From Aestuariibacter salexigens DSM 15300 (lineage in GTDB: Bacteria; Pseudomonadota; Gammaproteobacteria; Enterobacterales; Alteromonadaceae): DNA of 64,000 bases. Where the stretch lies: positions 1 to 64,000 of the forward strand of contig NZ_AUBH01000003.1 in the NCBI RefSeq assembly GCF_000429145.1, read 5' to 3'. Of the stretch, positions 55,382-64,000 are shown piece by piece (the stretch's first letter is position 1; every line of letters begins with the position of its first letter). A model generated the notes under the pieces. The model did not search any database. It had not been told where the DNA came from and saw only the letters and a list, made by a program, of their open reading frames with translations. A program made the translations under genes and the position numbers.

Positions 55382-56605
55382 ATGGATAGAAGGCACGTTC
55401 TGAAGGCGTTGGCGATGACTCCCTTGCTAACGCCTAACTGGTCATTTTCTGCGCAACAACACAAGTTCGATGCAGTTGTCGTCGGTGCCGGAGTATTTGG
55501 CATGTGGAGCGCCTGGTATCTTCGTCAGGCTGGGCTGTCTGTGGCGGTGATTGACCAGTCCACGCCTGGACATTCAGGGTCCTCATCCGGTGGAGAAAGC
55601 CGGGTAACCCGAACGGGTTATGGTGACTCTGAACTCTATACAGAGTGGTCTCATCGGTCGCTAGCTGCCTGGAAGAAGCTCTCTGAGGCTTCCAGCCTGC
55701 CACTGTTTCATCCCATTGGTATGCTAATGGTTCACCAAGAGGACGATCCGTATGTCATGGCCAGTAAAGCGGTATTAAAAAAGTTTGGTATCCCATTTAA
55801 AGCGCTGAATACCAAGCAATTACGCAACAACTATCCCGTAATGAAGGTCAAGGATGGTGAACGTGGCATCCTAGAGCCCAATGCCGGTGGACTGATGGCG
55901 AGACGTGGCGTGCAGACATTAGCCGTTAAAGCGGCACAGGCCGGTGTACACATTTTTCAGGGTACGGTTTCTCCGATAGATTCAACCCGGTCACGTCAAG
56001 GGGCATTGACAGAGATTGAATATAAGCATGGCAACGGCATTGGGCGCATTCAGGCGGAAAATTTTATTATTGCCTGTGGTCCCTGGTTAGACAAAGTATG
56101 TCCAGAGGCAATGGCAAATAGGTTATTTGTCACTCGTCAGGAAATTTTGTATTTCCAGGCCAGTCGTGAAGTTACTGGCAAGTTACCGACGTGGGCGACC
56201 TTACCTTACTATGGTCTCCCAGATATCGAAGGTAGAGGCTTTAAGGTGGCCAATGACACCCACGGAACGCGAGTGGATCCAAGTAAAGTGAATCGTCATG
56301 TGCACGACGAAGTAATACAGCAAACCCGTTTATTTCTCGCAGAGCGCTTTCCAGGTATTGCGAATCAACCGTTACTCGAAAGTCGAGTATGTCAGTATGA
56401 AAATAGCTCGAATGGTGATTTTGTCATTGATCTCCATCCTGGTCTGAACAACACCTATGTGGTGGGTGGAGGCTCTGGTCATGGATTTAAACATGGTCCG
56501 GCAGTCGGCCGATATGTGACTGACAGGGTGTTACAGCGAGGCACAGTGATCGAACAACTCAGTCTTGAAAGTAAGGCGACCGTGCAGGATAGGCAAGTTA
56601 TTTAG
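55382..56605 (+). CDS. SolA-like (MTOX/sarcosine oxidase family) flavoenzyme with Tat-like signal
   Basis: A 407-residue FAD-dependent amine oxidase. The N-terminus MDRRHVLKALAMTPLLTPNW has a twin-arginine pair followed by a hydrophobic stretch, resembling a Tat export signal. The FAD-binding fold is AVVVGAGVFGMWSAWYL. Cys337 in SRVCQYENSSNGDFVID corresponds to the cysteine that binds FAD covalently in monomeric sarcosine oxidase and N-methyltryptophan oxidase. YVVGGGSGHGFKHGPAVG closes the flavin site. E. coli SolA is cytoplasmic, so the leader is unusual. Substrate within the N-methyl amino acid group is uncertain. Confidence 0.82.
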   Translation: MDRRHVLKALAMTPLLTPNWSFSAQQHKFDAVVVGAGVFGMWSAWYLRQAGLSVAVIDQSTPGHSGSSSGGESRVTRTGYGDSELYTEWSHRSLAAWKKLSEASSLPLFHPIGMLMVHQEDDPYVMASKAVLKKFGIPFKALNTKQLRNNYPVMKVKDGERGILEPNAGGLMARRGVQTLAVKAAQAGVHIFQGTVSPIDSTRSRQGALTEIEYKHGNGIGRIQAENFIIACGPWLDKVCPEAMANRLFVTRQEILYFQASREVTGKLPTWATLPYYGLPDIEGRGFKVANDTHGTRVDPSKVNRHVHDEVIQQTRLFLAERFPGIANQPLLESRVCQYENSSNGDFVIDLHPGLNNTYVVGGGSGHGFKHGPAVGRYVTDRVLQRGTVIEQLSLESKATVQDRQVI

Positions 56606-56646
56606 GGCCGCCCGCCAATCTATGCCAATGTTAACAATAAGCGCAC

Positions 56647-57291
56647 CTAGCTAAACCAGTCGAAAAACCAGCTTCGTTCAAGATCATCTTCACAGGATTT
56701 AAGCTGAGTGGCGTAGCGGTAGGCCCTATCATTGACCTTCTTGGCGACATTGACCAACCACTTTTTCTTGTTATAGGTACCACGCTTGAAGCCTCCCCAA
56801 CCCTCGTGATAATTGAGGTACTGGGCGTAAGCGTCCCACTTTGACACACCGTTTACTGAGTAGGTTTTGCTGATAAACCAGCCCATGAAATCTATCGCGT
56901 CTTCGAAATCATCACGGTCTGCACCACCGTTACCGGTTTCACGAATATAGTCTTCCCAGGTCAGTGTTTTAGCCTGTGAATATCCGTATGCCGTACTAAC
57001 CCTACCCCAGGGGATCAGACCAAAAAAAACATAATCACGGGGCGGCAGCGCATCGGCACGGAATGAGCTTTCCTGATACATCATCGCCATCGGCACGTGA
57101 ATAGGCACGCCCCAATTATCGCGCATGTCAGCGGCGGCATCATACCAGTCGTCTTTTTCTTCAAAAATGTCACAGATATTGTCGGCGTTTCGTGGAGGTG
57201 TCACCGCACAAGAGGACAGCAATGTGGATAACAACGCTATCTGGAAAAATTTTTTTAAAAAATGTTTATTTTTTGTGAACTTTTCACTCAT
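56647..57291 (-). CDS. Lipoprotein with lytic-transglycosylase-like domain
   Basis: A 214-residue protein with a lipoprotein signal (IALLSTLLSSC, Cys28). VPIHVPMAMMYQESSFRADA carries a Glu (Glu74) in the position of the catalytic acid of SLT-type transglycosylases. TAYGYSQAKTLTWEDYIRET and YLNYHEGWGGFKRGTYNKK follow the fold. It is probably an outer-membrane peptidoglycan-remodelling enzyme or a relative of one. The ATG at 57291 is chosen; a GTG at 57306 is possible. Confidence 0.78.
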   Translation of the reverse strand: MSEKFTKNKHFLKKFFQIALLSTLLSSCAVTPPRNADNICDIFEEKDDWYDAAADMRDNWGVPIHVPMAMMYQESSFRADALPPRDYVFFGLIPWGRVSTAYGYSQAKTLTWEDYIRETGNGGADRDDFEDAIDFMGWFISKTYSVNGVSKWDAYAQYLNYHEGWGGFKRGTYNKKKWLVNVAKKVNDRAYRYATQLKSCEDDLERSWFFDWFS

Positions 57292-57352
57292 CAGCGACTC
57301 ATACACATTGTGTTCTAGTAGTTGTAATGTGTGTTTTCCCTGGAACTTGTTT

Positions 57353-57380
57353 ATGCCTGGCGCCCGCCAGGCATTTTTTT
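57353..57380 (+). terminator. Strong hairpin plus T-run oriented against the flanking genes
   Basis: ATGCCTGGC (57353-57361) pairs with GCCAGGCAT (57366-57374) around GCCC, followed by seven T on the plus strand. Both neighbours (gshA and the lipoprotein gene) are on the minus strand, where the T-run would precede, not follow, the hairpin. It would stop antisense read-through from solA before gshA. Confidence 0.7.
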
Positions 57381-59004
57381 AACCGGCTTTTTCGGTATCC
57401 GCATACTGGCTCAGGTCGGCGAAATAATCGGTCAGGAAGTTTTCAAAATCAACGTTATCCGACGCCTCTATCTCCCTCTGCGCCGCGATTGACTGTCGCG
57501 CGGCCTCAGCGAAGTGCTGCCGATCAGACAGCTTGTAGTCATTGCTTAGCCATTGTTGCCGGTACTTTTCAGCCAGCTCTACGCCATAAGCGCCATTATC
57601 CAGGTTGTGTTTGAGTAAATGCTCAAGCAGCATGCCTGATGGCGTTTTATTCGCATCTAATACTTTGTTCCATTCGATACTGACTGCCTTGCTGTAGCGA
57701 TCGTTCTGGTTAACATCATCCAGCAGTCTGGCCACCTGATAGAAGTCATCGAATAGCTCTCGTGCCCAATCCTGTAATGATACGGCCCGGCCTTCATCTT
57801 CCAGCATCAAACCGGGACGACGTCCGCGTTCAACAACCGTGGTCAAATTATGCTCAGTTTGTCGGTAGCCAGATAAATCGAAACTGGGACTAGGTTTAAT
57901 CGCGCAGTAGAGCAAAAACACATCAAGGAAATAGAATTGATTCAGTTCTACGCCCAGCGGTGCAAACGGATTAACGTCCAGCGCACGCACTTCAATATAC
58001 TCGACGCCGCGCTCGGCAAGTGCATCTGTTGGCTTCTCCATGCTTCGGGTCGGCTGTTTAGGACGTATAGGGGAATACAGTTCATTCTCAATCTGCAACA
58101 CATTCGCATTGAGTTGCTGGTATTCACCGTCACGCTTGACACCCAATTTACTGTATTGCGAAGAGGGAGTAGCAATCGCTCGGCGCAGCGACGCAATATA
58201 AGTATCGATATGGTTGTAGCAAATGTTAAGTGTCGACTGGGCACTATTGGTATAGCCTAGATCACTCATTCGCAATGAGGTTGCATAGGGCAGGTAAATG
58301 GTGCCCTTACCTATTTTTTCGAATGATTTGTCGGTTTGTCGTCCCTGTATAAAAGAGCTACATAGCGCTGGAGAGGCGCCATAAAGATAGGGTACTAACC
58401 AGCACAGACGCCGGTAGTTACGAATCAGTGAAAAGTAGGCAGCCGATATACCCTGCTTATCCCCTGTTTCACCAAGCATGGGCAGCCATCTTTGCCAGAA
58501 TGTCTTCGGCAGAGAAAAATTGAAATGCACACCAGCAATAGCCTGCATCATGCTGCCATAACGATTGCGCAGCCCAACTCTATACAGCTGTTTCATCTTG
58601 GCTACGTTGGACGTACCAAAATAAGCAATGGGAATCGCATCATCATTGCTGATGTAACAGGGCATCGACATTGGCCACAAACGCTCATCACCAAGCGATT
58701 CAATGGTGTATTTGTGAATATCGGAAAGTTGCGACAGAGTGACAATCGGGTCCCTTTCCGGCGGCGTAATAAATTCCAGCAACGACTCAGAAAAATCCGT
58801 GGTAATGCTGTCATGCGTTAGCGCAGATCCCAGAGCCTGAGGATGCGGCGTGGTGGCCAGCTTTCCGTTGGGGTTGATCCTGAGCGTTTCACGCTCTACG
58901 CCATGACGAATATCGATAAGCGCCTGAGCCGCTTCACTGCCGGACAATAATGCCAGGCGATCAGCGAAGCGTTGGTTATGATGTGCGTTCAAAACTGCGT
59001 CCAA
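57379..59004 (-). CDS. gshA: Glutamate-cysteine ligase GshA
   Basis: A 541-residue enzyme of the proteobacterial type 1 class that makes gamma-glutamylcysteine, the first step to glutathione. IRHGVERETLRINPNGKLA, then TTDFSESLLEFITPP, and later GVEYIEVRALDVNPFAPLGV are signature blocks. No ATG or GTG lies in frame near the start. TTG at 59004 or 58992 must serve; a stop is met 14 codons upstream. Glutathione made here would feed glyoxalase I and GrxD in the same window. Confidence 0.94.
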   Translation of the reverse strand: MDAVLNAHHNQRFADRLALLSGSEAAQALIDIRHGVERETLRINPNGKLATTPHPQALGSALTHDSITTDFSESLLEFITPPERDPIVTLSQLSDIHKYTIESLGDERLWPMSMPCYISNDDAIPIAYFGTSNVAKMKQLYRVGLRNRYGSMMQAIAGVHFNFSLPKTFWQRWLPMLGETGDKQGISAAYFSLIRNYRRLCWLVPYLYGASPALCSSFIQGRQTDKSFEKIGKGTIYLPYATSLRMSDLGYTNSAQSTLNICYNHIDTYIASLRRAIATPSSQYSKLGVKRDGEYQQLNANVLQIENELYSPIRPKQPTRSMEKPTDALAERGVEYIEVRALDVNPFAPLGVELNQFYFLDVFLLYCAIKPSPSFDLSGYRQTEHNLTTVVERGRRPGLMLEDEGRAVSLQDWARELFDDFYQVARLLDDVNQNDRYSKAVSIEWNKVLDANKTPSGMLLEHLLKHNLDNGAYGVELAEKYRQQWLSNDYKLSDRQHFAEAARQSIAAQREIEASDNVDFENFLTDYFADLSQYADTEKAG

Positions 59005-59097
59005 GTGTTTGTGCCATCCATCATTGTGGATGCCATCGCGTTTATTTCAAGAGGGCCACGGAAAGTGCAGCCAGATAGATATACGCTTTTGTGGGCA

Positions 59098-61923
59098 TTA
59101 TAGCTCAAGTTGCATAACCTCGATGGGACGATTTAATTGTTCAAGCGTAGGTAATAATTCGCTCTTGTCACCAACGACAATGATTTGCATCGTCTGTGTA
59201 TCGAGTTTGCGCTGTGCCAGTTCAGTGAGTTGATCACGTGTAACAGAACGTATAATGCGTTGCTGCTGGCGAGGGAAATCCGCGTCAAGGCCAAACACCA
59301 TCAGCTGACGAATAAAACCCGCCTTGGCCCACGGCGTTTCGTAATTTAACGCATCTGCCTGAGTATACGCATTACGTAATAACACCAGCTCTTCGCCTGT
59401 TGGTCCGCTTTGTTGGTAGCGATTGATTTCGGCCAGAATTTCGTTGATGCCCTCAAGGGTTTTGTCTTTATTTAACTCGGCACCGGCCTCAAATACACCC
59501 AAGGTTTTTCCTGCATTAAAACGGCTGTATGCGCCATAGGTGTAGCCTTTGTCTTCGCGCAGATTGAGATTAATACGGCTGTTAAACATCCCGCCTAGCG
59601 GAAAGTTCATCAGTTTACTCATAAAGTGTTCGCCAGTCGCATCGAACGGGATATCACGCTTTACCAGCTTAACAACGCTCTGCGCGGCATCAGGCTTATC
59701 AACCAGATAGATACTGGACTGGCTATACTGCGGGAAGGTGTTGAATTCTGGTATGACGTAATCCAGACCCTGCCATGCACCCAGAAACGTCAGCTTTTCC
59801 AGTACGTTGTGTTTGGCCGTGTCACCGACCACGACTATCGATGCCCGCGACGGACTGACATACTGATGATAAAACTGCTTTACGTCATCCAGGGTAATCG
59901 TCTGCAACGTCTTAATGGTACCTGTATCGGGTAGGCTAACGCGGTTATTTTCACCAAACATCACTCGATCGCGGGCCCTGTTTGCCAGGTAAGAGGGATC
60001 ATTGGCCTGTTGCTGCATGCTTTGCAACATTTGTTGTTTTAGCCGGTTAAACTCTTGCTGATCAAATGCGGGCGAAAACAGCATTTCGTCCATTAACGTC
60101 AGCGTTTCATCCAGGTGTTTGGTGAGACTACTGACACGCACTTGTATAAACCGCCCATTGGCACTAAACCTCACGCGACTACCAAGCAACGCCAGTGCAT
60201 TACTCATGTCTTCGCCACGACGAGCGGTCGTCGACTCATTCATCATGAGCGCAGTCAAACTCGCGAGTCCCGCTTTATCGACAGGATCTAATAAGGGGCC
60301 GCCTTCCATGCTCAGCGTAATACTGGTTGTTGGCGTTTCAGTACTCAGTGTGCCCGTCACGGCAATGCCATTTTCTAGCGTGGCATGCCATAGTTCCGGT
60401 AATGTCACTGCAGGATTAGGTCCAGCCATAGGCACGATGCTGCGGTCAAAATCATCGTCTATCTCGACCGGTTGCACCTCTGCAGTCATGGGCTGCTCGT
60501 TATTTAGCTCTCTACGCGGAGGCGTAAAGTTTGTCGGAGCAGCAGCTAGTTGGGTCTGGCCGTGCGGTACGATACTTAAGGTGACGCTATGCTTGCCTTT
60601 CACGTAGGTACGGTAAACGCGCATCACATCTTCTGCGGTGACAGCGCGATAGCGGGCCAGATCAAACTGCACCATATCGGGTTGACCGGCGAATACCTGA
60701 TTGTATGCCAGACTGGACACTTTCCCTGCGACACTTTGCAGGCCATAAATGGTTGAGGTTTCGATGCTGGTTTTTGTGCGATTCAAATCGTCCTGATTGA
60801 CACCACGCTGTTCAAACTCATCCAGCGTCTGAGAAAACTTTTCGCGCAAGTGGGCGAGACTTGGATCCTTTGCCGGGTTTGCCAGTGCCAGCATTTGAAA
60901 TTCGCAGGCCAGCTCACGGCAAGGATGATTGACCAGCGCCTGCACGGCATCGCCAGTTTTCACCAGATTTTTATAAAATAACGATGTTTTGCCGCCGCCG
61001 AGAATATCAGCCAGTACGTCCAGCGCGGCTTCATCTTCATGTCTGGCATAAACGGTCGGGAAGGTCACCTGAATCAGCGGTAGATGCACCGCGTCCTCTA
61101 GCGTAATCTGCCGGTCCTCGGTAAGGTTCACAGGCTGCTTGGGCAGGTCTGACACCTCGGGGCCACGAGGGATAGGTGCAAAATACTTTGCAACCCACCG
61201 TTTGGTTGTGTCGATATCAATGTCCCCACCAATGGTTAACACCGCATTGTTCGGTCCATACCAGCGCTTAAAAAACGCTTTTAAGTCATTCACGTTGACC
61301 CGGTTCAGATCGTCGATATAGCCAATAGTAGGCCAGGAATAGGGGTGATTTAACGGATATAACGCCTCTGCGACTTTCTCATCACGCAGCCCATAGGGCT
61401 GATTGTCAACATTCTGGCCACGTTCGTTTTTTACGGTTTCTCGCTGGTTTTCAAACTTCTTTTGCGTCACGGCATCAAGCAAGAACCCCATACGATCCGC
61501 CTCCAGCCACAATACTTTCTCGAGCTGATTGGCAGGAACGGTTTGATAATAATTCGTTCGATCGGAATTGGTGGTGCCGTTCATGTCACCACCGGCCTCA
61601 GTAATCAGTCTGAAGTGCTCTTCATCGGCAACATTTTTTGAGCCCTGAAACATCATGTGCTCAAAAAAATGCGCAAAACCTGACTTGCCCGGCTCCTCCC
61701 GCGCTGAGCCAACGTGATAGGTAACATCCACATGAACCAGAGGATCTGAGGTATCCTGATGCAAAATAACCGTTAAACCATTGTCCAACTGATAGCTGAT
61801 ATAGGGCAGTGATAACGATTCAGCATCGCCAACTCGTGCCGCAATCTGCGTAGGTGTCTGCACTGAACAGGCGGTTAACGTCACCACCAGCGCACTGACA
61901 ATGAGTAATACAAAACGATTCAC
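59098..61923 (-). CDS. M16-family zinc metallopeptidase lipoprotein
   Basis: A 941-residue protein with a lipoprotein signal (LIVSALVVTLTAC, Cys19). The first half has the inverted zinc motif HFFEH (His85, Glu88, His89) in GKSGFAHFFEHMMFQG and the third ligand downstream (ENQRETVKNERGQN). The second half is the inactive M16 repeat (WHATLENGIAVTGTLSTETP; FPLGGMFNSRINLNLREDKG with YTYGAYS). It is an insulinase/pitrilysin-like periplasmic peptidase for small peptides. The start is GTG at 61923. Confidence 0.9.
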   Translation of the reverse strand: MNRFVLLIVSALVVTLTACSVQTPTQIAARVGDAESLSLPYISYQLDNGLTVILHQDTSDPLVHVDVTYHVGSAREEPGKSGFAHFFEHMMFQGSKNVADEEHFRLITEAGGDMNGTTNSDRTNYYQTVPANQLEKVLWLEADRMGFLLDAVTQKKFENQRETVKNERGQNVDNQPYGLRDEKVAEALYPLNHPYSWPTIGYIDDLNRVNVNDLKAFFKRWYGPNNAVLTIGGDIDIDTTKRWVAKYFAPIPRGPEVSDLPKQPVNLTEDRQITLEDAVHLPLIQVTFPTVYARHEDEAALDVLADILGGGKTSLFYKNLVKTGDAVQALVNHPCRELACEFQMLALANPAKDPSLAHLREKFSQTLDEFEQRGVNQDDLNRTKTSIETSTIYGLQSVAGKVSSLAYNQVFAGQPDMVQFDLARYRAVTAEDVMRVYRTYVKGKHSVTLSIVPHGQTQLAAAPTNFTPPRRELNNEQPMTAEVQPVEIDDDFDRSIVPMAGPNPAVTLPELWHATLENGIAVTGTLSTETPTTSITLSMEGGPLLDPVDKAGLASLTALMMNESTTARRGEDMSNALALLGSRVRFSANGRFIQVRVSSLTKHLDETLTLMDEMLFSPAFDQQEFNRLKQQMLQSMQQQANDPSYLANRARDRVMFGENNRVSLPDTGTIKTLQTITLDDVKQFYHQYVSPSRASIVVVGDTAKHNVLEKLTFLGAWQGLDYVIPEFNTFPQYSQSSIYLVDKPDAAQSVVKLVKRDIPFDATGEHFMSKLMNFPLGGMFNSRINLNLREDKGYTYGAYSRFNAGKTLGVFEAGAELNKDKTLEGINEILAEINRYQQSGPTGEELVLLRNAYTQADALNYETPWAKAGFIRQLMVFGLDADFPRQQQRIIRSVTRDQLTELAQRKLDTQTMQIIVVGDKSELLPTLEQLNRPIEVMQLEL

Positions 61924-62082
61924 TATTTACAGATCCATTGATTTACACAATGTGATTAGTCTACCCTGATAACTACCGGAACATCATCCCCAAAAATAGT
62001 AACGAACTGTTAGCGGGCTGGATAAATCGTCATCGTCGTGTGGTCATACTAAAACGACGGGCAATTGCACACTGAGAGCCTC

Positions 62083-62649
62083 ATGTCTGAAAATCTACCT
62101 TTGATTGATATGTCCTTTGCATTGTCACAACTGAGTGGTAATCGTGCGTTAGTCGATCAATTATTCACCCGTTTCTCTCAAGACTATAAGGATGTGTCGG
62201 TCAGATTGGGGCAACAGTTACCCAATGTTGATGCGGCGTCAGCAAAAGCACTGGTGCATACCATCAAGGGCGTGGCTGGGAACCTTGGCTTGAAGCGTTT
62301 ACATGTTGCCGCTAAGACGTTGGAAGACGCGATCAAAACCAACCAGGACATCAACGCCAGAAAGGATGAGTTTGATCAGGTTATGGCATCTACGCTTAAT
62401 GAAATACGTCAGTTGACTGCAGGAGACGCTCCCCCACCACCATCAGTGTCGACCTCGCAGAGCAATGATCATGCGTCAGCAAAGCGTGAACTCAAAAACA
62501 TGCTTGAGCGGCACGAATTTATCACCGCAGAAAAAGTGAGGTCGCTAATGACCCAACTGCCCGGTAGCGCAGCACAAAAGCAGCGTCTTGAAATAGCGAT
62601 AAATGACCTGGATTATAATACCGCGGCCACCTTGCTCGATGAGTTGTGA
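62083..62649 (+). CDS. Hpt-domain phosphotransfer protein
   Basis: A 188-residue protein whose first 110 residues form a histidine phosphotransfer domain, with the phospho-acceptor His59 in ALVHTIKGVAGNLGLKRLHV. A linker PPPPSVSTS and a second helical part of about 70 residues follow. Free Hpt proteins relay phosphate between hybrid kinases and response regulators; neither is encoded nearby. The ATG at 62083 has GAGAG six bases upstream. It overlaps the next gene by four bases (GTGA), so the two are co-translated although functionally unrelated. Confidence 0.86.
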   Translation: MSENLPLIDMSFALSQLSGNRALVDQLFTRFSQDYKDVSVRLGQQLPNVDAASAKALVHTIKGVAGNLGLKRLHVAAKTLEDAIKTNQDINARKDEFDQVMASTLNEIRQLTAGDAPPPPSVSTSQSNDHASAKRELKNMLERHEFITAEKVRSLMTQLPGSAAQKQRLEIAINDLDYNTAATLLDEL

Positions 62650-63362
62650 AAAATTCCCCCGAACGCATTCCTTACTCTTTTGAACACCAGGATTTTATTG
62701 TTATCGACAAACCTGCCGGGGTGTCCGTGCATGATAGCGAGACGCAACCTGGCGTTGTAAGTCTGTTACGTACACAGAATGGTGATATGCCTCTGTATTT
62801 GTGTCACAGGCTGGATAAAGACACGTCAGGACTTCTGATACTGGCTAAAAATGCCGAGACCGCAGCGTACTTTGGCCAGTTGTTCCATCAGCATCAGATC
62901 AATAAATACTATCTGGCCTTGTGCGCAAAAAAAGGCAAGAAAAAACAGGGCGCCATCAAAGGAGACATGAAAAAATCCCGCGATGGCAGTTGGATCCTCA
63001 CACCATCGACAACGCCATCCGCTATTACCCAGTTTTTTTCAGCCGGAGCAGACGCCACCGATACAACGGCATATCGAAAAATGCTGCTACGTCCTTTATC
63101 CGGCAAAACCCACCAATTGCGCGTGGCAATGAAAAGCAATAGCAGTCCTATAGTCGGTGACAGGCGATACAAAGGAATCGCTGCCGATCGCATGTATCTG
63201 CATGCCTATGCGCTTAATTTTTATTATCATGATATGCGTGTGGAGATTGTGCTTATGCCCAATACCGGTGACCATTTTCGGTCGCTCAACATACCGAGTG
63301 AGTGGCACTCCCCGTGGGAGTTGAAATGGCCGAAGCTTAATACGGGTGCACCGGCATGCTGA
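62646..63362 (+). CDS. RluA-family pseudouridine synthase (TIGR01621-like)
   Basis: A 238-residue enzyme converting a uridine in RNA to pseudouridine. The catalytic Asp57 lies in LCHRLDKDTSGLLILAKN. The N-terminal FIVIDKPAGVSVHDSE and the later LLRPLSGKTHQLRVAMKS, followed by PIVGDRRYKG, are the family blocks. There is no S4 domain and the protein is short, as in the small single-domain subgroup. The RNA target is not known. It starts with GTG overlapping the Hpt stop and ends seven bases inside panE. Confidence 0.88.
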   Translation: MKNSPERIPYSFEHQDFIVIDKPAGVSVHDSETQPGVVSLLRTQNGDMPLYLCHRLDKDTSGLLILAKNAETAAYFGQLFHQHQINKYYLALCAKKGKKKQGAIKGDMKKSRDGSWILTPSTTPSAITQFFSAGADATDTTAYRKMLLRPLSGKTHQLRVAMKSNSSPIVGDRRYKGIAADRMYLHAYALNFYYHDMRVEIVLMPNTGDHFRSLNIPSEWHSPWELKWPKLNTGAPAC

Positions 63363-64000
63363 TCGGCATCGTTGGCACCGGAGCCATTGGCAGTTTACTG
63401 GCAACTCAGGCAGCACTGGCCGGACTCAATTGTGTGGTAATTCCTCGTCGGGAACGCAATAACACCAACGGACATATCGCCCTGTCACGTAGCGATTTAG
63501 CTGCGCAATCCTTTACGTTACCCATCGCGACAAACAATCAGCTGAGCAGATTGGATGTGGTCATTGTGCCGACCAAAGCCTATCAGGTTGAACAGGCTAT
63601 TTGCGACATCAACGCACACCTGCGTCCTCACACCGCCATTGTCCTCCTGCATAACGGTATCGGCCCCCATGAAGTTGTGCAGCAACTGTGCCCTGACAAC
63701 CCCATCGTGGGTGCAACGACCAGCTACGCAGCCCTAAAAACATCGGCACAAACAGTGACAATGACGGGCAGCGGACAGACTGATGCAGGCTGGCTGGCCA
63801 ATCCGCAGCTGACTATACAGGACAAGCTTTTGCAGATGTTAAATTCGCTTTTACCACCATGCAACTGGCACCAAGATGTGCTGTGGATAATGTTGAAAAA
63901 GCTTTCCGTGAACGCGGTGATTAACCCGTTAACAGCGCTGAACAATGTTAAGAACGGGGCACTTTGCGATGCGCATTATTCGCAATCCATTCAGCATTTA
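63356..64000 (+). CDS. panE: 2-dehydropantoate 2-reductase (3' end beyond window)
   Basis: The reading frame from the ATG at 63356 is open to the right edge (215 codons). It encodes ketopantoate reductase, which makes pantoate with NADPH for pantothenate and coenzyme A synthesis. The nucleotide site is GIVGTGAIGSLLA (GxGxxG at 7-12). PTKAYQVEQA and LLHNGIGPHE follow, and LKKLSVNAVINPLTAL carries the conserved Asn-Pro-Leu-Thr motif with the catalytic Lys region. About 90 C-terminal residues are missing at the edge. It overlaps the pseudouridine synthase gene by seven bases. Confidence 0.92.
   Translation, partial: MLIGIVGTGAIGSLLATQAALAGLNCVVIPRRERNNTNGHIALSRSDLAAQSFTLPIATNNQLSRLDVVIVPTKAYQVEQAICDINAHLRPHTAIVLLHNGIGPHEVVQQLCPDNPIVGATTSYAALKTSAQTVTMTGSGQTDAGWLANPQLTIQDKLLQMLNSLLPPCNWHQDVLWIMLKKLSVNAVINPLTALNNVKNGALCDAHYSQSIQHL

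Overview
The window reads as chromosomal DNA of a marine gammaproteobacterium, most likely an alteromonad (Alteromonadaceae; genus not decidable from the sequence alone). Pointers are a MotY-type protein of sodium-driven flagella, an NhaD-type antiporter, a complete sodium/proton-linked Rsx (Rnf) complex, an enterobacterial/alteromonad-style FadR operator in front of fadI, and the linkage prkA-yeaH-ycgB. Base composition looks moderate (about half GC) except in one AT-rich insert and one long intergenic gap.

Layout. 1-310: broken end of an IS3-type insertion sequence. 332-529: small membrane protein. 686-4142 (minus): fadI-fadJ beta-oxidation operon with a FadR operator. 4486-11430 (plus): MoxR/Bat operon (moxR, DUF58, DUF4381, batA, batB-TPR, batD), then an ECF-type sigma factor with a DUF3379 membrane partner and putP. 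14478-19945: sulfate activation operon cysD-cysC-cysQ-cysN plus an SLC13-type permease, then asnB. 21947-24680: divergent queuosine genes queE and queC, with two little-known genes behind queE. 24687-29177 (minus): LysR regulator, uvrB and a MATE pump. 29178-30062: an 885-base AT-rich gap with a DnaA-box inverted repeat, followed by two near-identical tRNA-Asn genes behind a textbook promoter. 30378-36636: rsxABCDGE-nth.

36391-38654 is the most unusual stretch. The last 81 codons of nth are present twice, about 75 percent identical in DNA but 91 percent in protein. The copies flank an AT-rich insert carrying one secreted esterase-like gene with TPR repeats. The upstream copy completes nth and the downstream copy is a headless remnant. 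This is the scar expected when an element integrates inside a gene and replaces its 3' end, as e14 does in E. coli icd. No recombinase is visible.

38784-45467: NhaD antiporter, gloA, a glycerophosphodiesterase, motY, rnt and an iron/oxidative-stress group (peroxiredoxin, bfd with a Fur box, grxD, sodB). 45628-50381: prkA-yeaH-ycgB stress operon. 50382-64000: PD40 propeller protein, MFS permease, aroC, prmB, smrB, a SolA-like oxidase with a Tat-like signal, a transglycosylase-like lipoprotein, gshA, an M16 peptidase lipoprotein, an Hpt protein, an RluA-family pseudouridine synthase, and panE running off the right edge.

Most of the window is ordinary core genome. Several genes (queE, rnt, gshA) appear to have only TTG as a start. 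Gene boundaries below were adjusted to the best-supported start codon where the longest reading frame was not convincing.
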